A stretch of DNA of 8,883 bases from Microcoleus asticus IPMA8 (GTDB lineage: Bacteria; Cyanobacteriota; Cyanobacteriia; Cyanobacteriales; Microcoleaceae): positions 1 through 8,883 of the forward strand of contig NZ_SRRZ01000188.1 of the NCBI RefSeq assembly GCF_013179805.1. Direction: 5' to 3'. A program made the translations under genes and the position numbers. Shown piece after piece: positions 6,093 to 8,883 of this stretch (the first letter of the stretch is position 1; the number at the start of each line of letters is the position of its first letter). Below the pieces are notes generated by a model. It saw only the letters and a list, made by a program, of their open reading frames with translations, was not told the DNA's origin and did no database searches.

Positions 6093-7046
6093 TCACTCTG
6101 CCTTAAATTTGTTGCCTAAAATAGCCGATGCTTCTTGTAAAAGCTGATTCTGCTCTTGTCGAATTGCCTCCAACCTTGCCAAAATATTAGCAATTCGTTC
6201 CTGAGACTCAAAACTGTTTGATGCAACTCCCCTCAATTGTAAAGCTGAATTATTTTTGTCTTCGGGATTCTTTGAAACCAATGAGTTTACAGCCACTCCA
6301 CAGACATTACTTACAGCTTTAGGGCCGACACTCAAAACCCCTTGCATAAATTTTACAGGGCTTTGCATAATAAATAACCATCCTTGTGCAAACAAGCTAC
6401 CTAAAGCCTGTAATAAACCTAAGATACTCAATATAAATAGCAGCAAAATTGCTAAAGATATCAGCGGGTGACTCACCAACCAGAAGACGAGAGGGTGAGA
6501 ATCAATCCAATCTTTAACAGTACCATTGATAGCACTTTGAATGGCATTTGAAGCGACATCGCTCATACTTCCAGCATTGTTAATGCTATCTTCTAATGAA
6601 GCCTTAGCCTTTTCTGTAGCTTGATTTACGCTCTCTACAGCTTGGCTAGTGCTTTGATTCAGAGTATTGACCGCAGAGTTAGTAGTTTGATTAATAGTTT
6701 CTTTGGCAGTTGTCGCCGAGTGAGAAACAGCATCAACAGCTTTGTTGGTAGTTTCACTAACGCGACTAACCGCTTGATTTGCGAATTCCGATATAGAAAT
6801 CCTGGCTTTTTCTGTTTTCTCCGCTACAGTACCTAAAGCATTGTTTGTAGCTTGATTAACAACATTAACGGCAGAATTCGTAGTTTGAGTGAGGGCTTCT
6901 TTTGCCTTGTCCGCAGATTCGGAGAGAGAAGATTTAGCTTCTGCTGTTGTTTCTGAAACAGAATTAACGGCTTTCCCGACTTGTTCCGTCCAAAATCCTT
7001 TCGTTTTTAGAAAGCTTTGAGAAACATCAGGCAGTGCTACTTCCAT
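6093..7046 (-). CDS. membrane protein with 13 tandem 11-residue amphipathic repeats
   Basis: 317 aa. Residues 18-160 divide without gaps into thirteen 11-residue units of the form x-V/L/I-x-E/Q-x-T-x-x-A-x-x (for example ALTQTTNSAVN, TLNQSTSQAVE, SVNQATEKAKA). An 11-residue period is typical of long amphipathic helices that lie on membranes or form straight coiled coils, as in group-3 LEA proteins, apolipoproteins and synuclein. A strongly hydrophobic region (about 182-225), likely one or two membrane helices, follows. The C-terminus has a coiled coil (about 282-306, RIANILARLEAIRQEQNQLL). No signal peptide is seen. A stress-related or membrane-shaping role is inference; I do not recognise a named family. 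AAGG lies upstream of the ATG. The psbC terminator separates it from psbC. Confidence 0.8.
   Translation of the reverse strand: MEVALPDVSQSFLKTKGFWTEQVGKAVNSVSETTAEAKSSLSESADKAKEALTQTTNSAVNVVNQATNNALGTVAEKTEKARISISEFANQAVSRVSETTNKAVDAVSHSATTAKETINQTTNSAVNTLNQSTSQAVESVNQATEKAKASLEDSINNAGSMSDVASNAIQSAINGTVKDWIDSHPLVFWLVSHPLISLAILLLFILSILGLLQALGSLFAQGWLFIMQSPVKFMQGVLSVGPKAVSNVCGVAVNSLVSKNPEDKNNSALQLRGVASNSFESQERIANILARLEAIRQEQNQLLQEASAILGNKFKAE
6567..6995 (-). repeat. 13 x 33-bp coding repeat array
   Basis: This encodes the 11-residue units of the protein at 6093-7046; 429 bp is exactly 13 units. Units have diverged in DNA: two copies of QTTNSAVN differ at four third-codon positions and at no amino acid, which suggests old duplications kept by selection on the protein. 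Confidence 0.8.
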
Positions 7047-7092
7047 AGTAAGTGACCTTCATCAACTTAATTTACTGTTTCCAAGTGATTCT

Positions 7093-7098
7093 AGTATA
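7093..7098 (-). promoter_or_regulatory. possible -10 box for the 11-residue-repeat gene
   Basis: On the minus strand TATACT (5/6 match) lies 46 nt upstream of the ATG; a poor -35 (TTATAA) is 17 nt further up. It is downstream of the psbC terminator, consistent with the gene having its own promoter. Confidence 0.3.
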
Positions 7099-7139
7099 GC
7101 TGGTATTTTTAATAGTTATAATCTGAGCTAATCAGCAGT

Positions 7140-7167
7140 AAAAAAGCTCCTGCCGTTAAGCAGGAGC
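7140..7167 (-). terminator. Rho-independent terminator after psbC
   Basis: A perfect 8-bp GC-rich stem GCTCCTGC/GCAGGAGC with a 6-nt loop is followed on the minus strand by six T (7140-7145). It starts 43 nt beyond the psbC stop. On the plus strand the stem is followed by CTTTT, so it may also work weakly the other way. Confidence 0.85.
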
Positions 7168-7209
7168 CTTTTGCGATTAGACAATCAAATCAGAAATAAA
7201 TTCGATCGA

Positions 7210-8589
7210 TTAGTCTAAGTCTGGCATAGAAAGTACCGCTTCATTTTCGCGATCGATACCTCTTTCAAAGCCAGCGACAGCCGCGCGAGCGCGACCAGCG
7301 TGCCACAAGTGGCCGACCAAGAAGAAGAAACCCATCACAAAGTGGAAACAGGCCAGCCAAGAACGAGGTGACGTAAAGTTAAACGCGTTAACTTCAGTTG
7401 CCAAGCCGCCCACAGAGTTCAGAGAACCCAAAGGAGCGTGAGTCATGTACTCAGCAGCGCGGCGAGCTTGCCAAGGCTGAATGTCGTTCTTGATTTTGTT
7501 CAAGTCCAAACCGTTAGTACCGCGCAAGGGTTCCAACCAAGGACCTTGGAAATCCCAGAAACGCATCGTTTCACCGCCGAAAATGATTTCGCCAGTAGGA
7601 GAGCGCATCAGGTATTTACCCAGACCGGTGGGGCCTTGTGCAGAACCGACGTTAGCACCCAAGCGTTGGTCGCGGATCAGGAAGGTCAAAGCTTGCGCTT
7701 GAGAAGCTTCCGGGCCCGTCGGGCCGTAGAATTCGCTAGGGTAAGCAGTGTTGTTGAACCAGACAAAGCAGCAAGCGATGAATCCCATCAGGGACAAAGC
7801 GCCCAAGCTGTAAGACAGGTAAGCTTCGCCAGACCAGATTAAAGCGCGGCGAGCCCAGCCGAAAGGCTTGGTCAAAATGTGCCAAACACCGCCAGCGATA
7901 CAAATCAGGCCAAGCCAGATGTGACCGCCGATGATATCTTCCATGTTGTTGACGCTGACAATCCAGCCTTCGCCACCAAAAGGAGAGCGAACCAAGTAGC
8001 CAAAAATCACAGCCGGGTTCAGAGTGGGGTTCGTGATAATACGCACGTCGCCGCCGCCCGGAGCCCAAGTGTCGTAGACACCGCCGAAGAACATGGCCTT
8101 AGCTACTAGCAGCAGAGCGCCGCATCCCAACAGAATCAGGTGGTAGCCGATGATATTGGTCATCTGGTTCTTATCTTTCCAGTCGTAGCCGAAGAACGAA
8201 GAGTATTCTTCGAGAACTTCCGGGCCGCGAACGGCGTGATAAATGCCGCCCAAACCGAGAACAGCAGATGAAATCAAGTGAAGAACGCCGACTACGAAGA
8301 ACGGGAAGATATCCGTAACTTCACCGCCGGGGCCGACGCCCCAACCCAAAGTAGCGATGTGAGGCATCAAAATTAAGCCCTGTTCGTACATGGGCTTTTC
8401 TGGGATAAAGTGAGCGACTTCAAACAAAGTCATTGCACCGGCCCAGAACACGATCAAGCCAGAGTGAGCGACGTGGGCGCCCAGCAGTTTGCCAGATAGA
8501 TTGATTAAACGAGCGTTGCCAGACCACCAAGCGAACCCGGAGGATTCTTGGTCGCGACCGCTTGCGTAGGAATTAGAGAGCGTTACCAC
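7210..8589 (-). CDS. psbC: photosystem II CP43 chlorophyll-binding protein
   Basis: Inner antenna of photosystem II in the thylakoid membrane; binds chlorophyll a and supplies ligands to the oxygen-evolving Mn4CaO5 cluster. 459 aa with the expected six membrane helices. Clear signatures: GFAWWSGNARLINLSGKLLG (18-37), GLGGIYHAVRGPEVLEEYSS (112-131), GGHIWLGLICIAGG, TKPFGWARRALIWSGEAYLS (240-259), and the lumenal FGGETMRFWDFQGPWLEPLR (337-356). E340 and R343 correspond to E354 and R357 of the longer numbering, the Mn-cluster contacts. The GTG start (8587-8589) has GGAGG 9 nt upstream, and an in-frame TAA at 8611-8613 with no ATG between excludes a longer form. It lies 157 nt downstream of the psbD stop instead of overlapping it. 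It ends at a good terminator. Confidence 0.98.
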   Translation of the reverse strand: MVTLSNSYASGRDQESSGFAWWSGNARLINLSGKLLGAHVAHSGLIVFWAGAMTLFEVAHFIPEKPMYEQGLILMPHIATLGWGVGPGGEVTDIFPFFVVGVLHLISSAVLGLGGIYHAVRGPEVLEEYSSFFGYDWKDKNQMTNIIGYHLILLGCGALLLVAKAMFFGGVYDTWAPGGGDVRIITNPTLNPAVIFGYLVRSPFGGEGWIVSVNNMEDIIGGHIWLGLICIAGGVWHILTKPFGWARRALIWSGEAYLSYSLGALSLMGFIACCFVWFNNTAYPSEFYGPTGPEASQAQALTFLIRDQRLGANVGSAQGPTGLGKYLMRSPTGEIIFGGETMRFWDFQGPWLEPLRGTNGLDLNKIKNDIQPWQARRAAEYMTHAPLGSLNSVGGLATEVNAFNFTSPRSWLACFHFVMGFFFLVGHLWHAGRARAAVAGFERGIDRENEAVLSMPDLD

Positions 8590-8602
8590 CCGGTAGAACC
8601 TC
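8573..8602 (-). pseudogene. duplicated remnant of the psbD 3' end at the psbC start
   Basis: Read in the psbD frame, these 30 bases are GAG GTT CTA CCG GGT GGT AAC..., giving EVLPGGNAL and a stop. The true psbD tail at 8747-8776 ends EVLPRGNAL; 23 of 30 bases match and one residue differs (R to G). Upstream of the GAG codon the similarity ends. The remnant carries the GGAGG and GTG used by psbC, which in cyanobacteria normally lie inside psbD. Confidence 0.8.
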
Positions 8603-8607
8603 CAACG

Positions 8608-8628
8608 ATTTTAGATTTTGGATTTTGG
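8608..8628. repeat. three tandem heptamers upstream of psbC
   Basis: ATTTTAG-ATTTTGG-ATTTTGG on the plus strand, ending six bases before the psbD remnant. The same class of repeat occurs at 532-545 and 881-908. Confidence 0.65.
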
Positions 8629-8639
8629 GTTTTTTTGTT

Positions 8640-8677
8640 CCCTAGTAGGGCACGGTATCACCGCGCCTGCCCCGGGG
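8640..8677. repeat. GC-rich palindromic block in the psbD-psbC spacer
   Basis: Contains CCCTAGTAGGG (8640-8650), a hairpin with GGGCA/TGCCC outer arms and CGGT/ACCG inner arms (8648-8672), and CCCCGGGG (8670-8677). It is much more GC-rich than the surrounding spacer. Similar GGGCACGGT...GCCC blocks are, from memory, scattered in Oscillatoriales genomes. Confidence 0.5.
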
Positions 8678-8682
8678 AATAG

Positions 8683-8738
8683 GGATTTGGATTTCAATTT
8701 CAGTTTAAAAAAATTAAATTAATCTGAAATCCAAATCC
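8683..8738. repeat. 14-bp perfect inverted repeat after psbD
   Basis: Arms GGATTTGGATTTCA (8683-8696) and TGAAATCCAAATCC (8725-8738) enclose a 28-nt AT-rich loop, starting 8 nt after the psbD stop. On the minus strand no T-run follows, so it is unlikely to be an intrinsic terminator for psbD. A 3'-end stabilising or processing hairpin is possible. On the plus strand T7 lies 3 nt after the stem. Confidence 0.65.
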
Positions 8739-8746
8739 AGATTTTT

Positions 8747-8883
8747 TTAAAGTGCGTTACCGCGAGGCAGAACTTCTTCAGGGAAGATGAAATTTTCGTG
8801 GGGTTGGTCCGTAGGAGCCATCCAAGCACGAATGCCTTCGTTAAGCAGAATGTTCTTAGTGTAGAACGTTTCAAACTCAGGAT
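8747..8883 (-). CDS. psbD: photosystem II reaction centre protein D2, C-terminal 44 residues (cut by the window edge)
   Basis: D2 pairs with D1 to form the photosystem II reaction centre. Only the lumenal C-terminal tail is visible. It reads PEFETFYTKNILLNEGIRAW, then MAPTDQPHENF, then IFPEEVLPRGNAL and a TAA at 8747-8749. This is the highly conserved D2 C-terminus and rules out D1. The final codons are CCT CGC GGT AAC GCA CTT, so the GTG that would serve as psbC start in a normal overlap is missing in this copy (CGCGGTAACG in place of CGTGGTAACG). The transcription unit continues to psbC. Start, promoter and cofactor ligands lie outside the window. Confidence 0.96.
   Translation of the reverse strand, partial: PEFETFYTKNILLNEGIRAWMAPTDQPHENFIFPEEVLPRGNAL

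Noticed and set aside
5903..6106. 67-aa plus-strand frame across the PCP_red gene and spacer
   Set aside because: Antisense shadow; no ribosome binding site and no recognisable protein pattern.
7438..7842. 134-aa open frame on the plus strand inside psbC
   Set aside because: It is antisense to the strongly conserved CP43 gene and reads as low-complexity shadow sequence with no family resemblance.
8683..8738. Inverted repeat after psbD as a Rho-independent terminator of psbD
   Set aside because: On the psbD strand no T-run follows the stem, and the next gene, psbC, is normally co-transcribed; listed as a repeat instead.

Overview
The window comes from a cyanobacterium, most likely a filamentous Oscillatoriales-type genome (Microcoleus/Oscillatoria/Phormidium-like; the genus is an inference). 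Direct evidence is two photosystem II core genes (psbD tail and psbC), a cytochrome b6f small subunit (petL), three copies of the HIP1 octamer GCGATCGC (1794-1801, 3398-3405, 3995-4002), many CGATCG cores, and AT-rich heptamer repeats (ATTTTAG/ATTTTGG type) in the spacers.

Left part (1-916). A truncated reading frame at 1-108 (-) looks like the helix-turn-helix N-terminus of an IS630-type transposase. It lies just downstream of a small hypothetical gene (262-483, -) that seems to have an early stop and to run into the candidate insertion-sequence end. Then comes a strong stem-loop terminator and petL (738-839, -), a 33-aa gene easily missed by gene callers. petL is divergent from aroB.

Middle (917-5992). 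aroB (3-dehydroquinate synthase, +) faces a secreted TPR protein (-). An SPFH/stomatin-like membrane protein (+) runs tail-to-tail into folP (dihydropteroate synthase, -) with a 10-bp overlap. Upstream of folP on the same strand are tpiA (triosephosphate isomerase, GTG start) and a free-standing 61-aa PCP_red-domain protein. These three may be co-transcribed, but the tpiA-folP spacer holds nested inverted repeats.

Right part (6093-8883). A 317-aa protein with 13 uninterrupted 11-residue repeats, a membrane segment and a C-terminal coiled coil lies downstream of psbC, separated by a good Rho-independent terminator. psbC (CP43) begins with GTG. The 3' end of psbD (D2) enters at the right edge. 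The usual cyanobacterial psbD/psbC overlap is broken here: a degenerate second copy of the last ten psbD codons still overlaps the psbC start, while the intact psbD stops 157 nt further upstream. The space between is filled with repeats and hairpins. This is the most unusual structure in the window.

Most genes are housekeeping (shikimate, folate, glycolysis/Calvin cycle, photosynthesis). I see no defence system, CRISPR array, tRNA or rRNA. No gene-free stretch exceeds 300 bases; the longest is 484-737.
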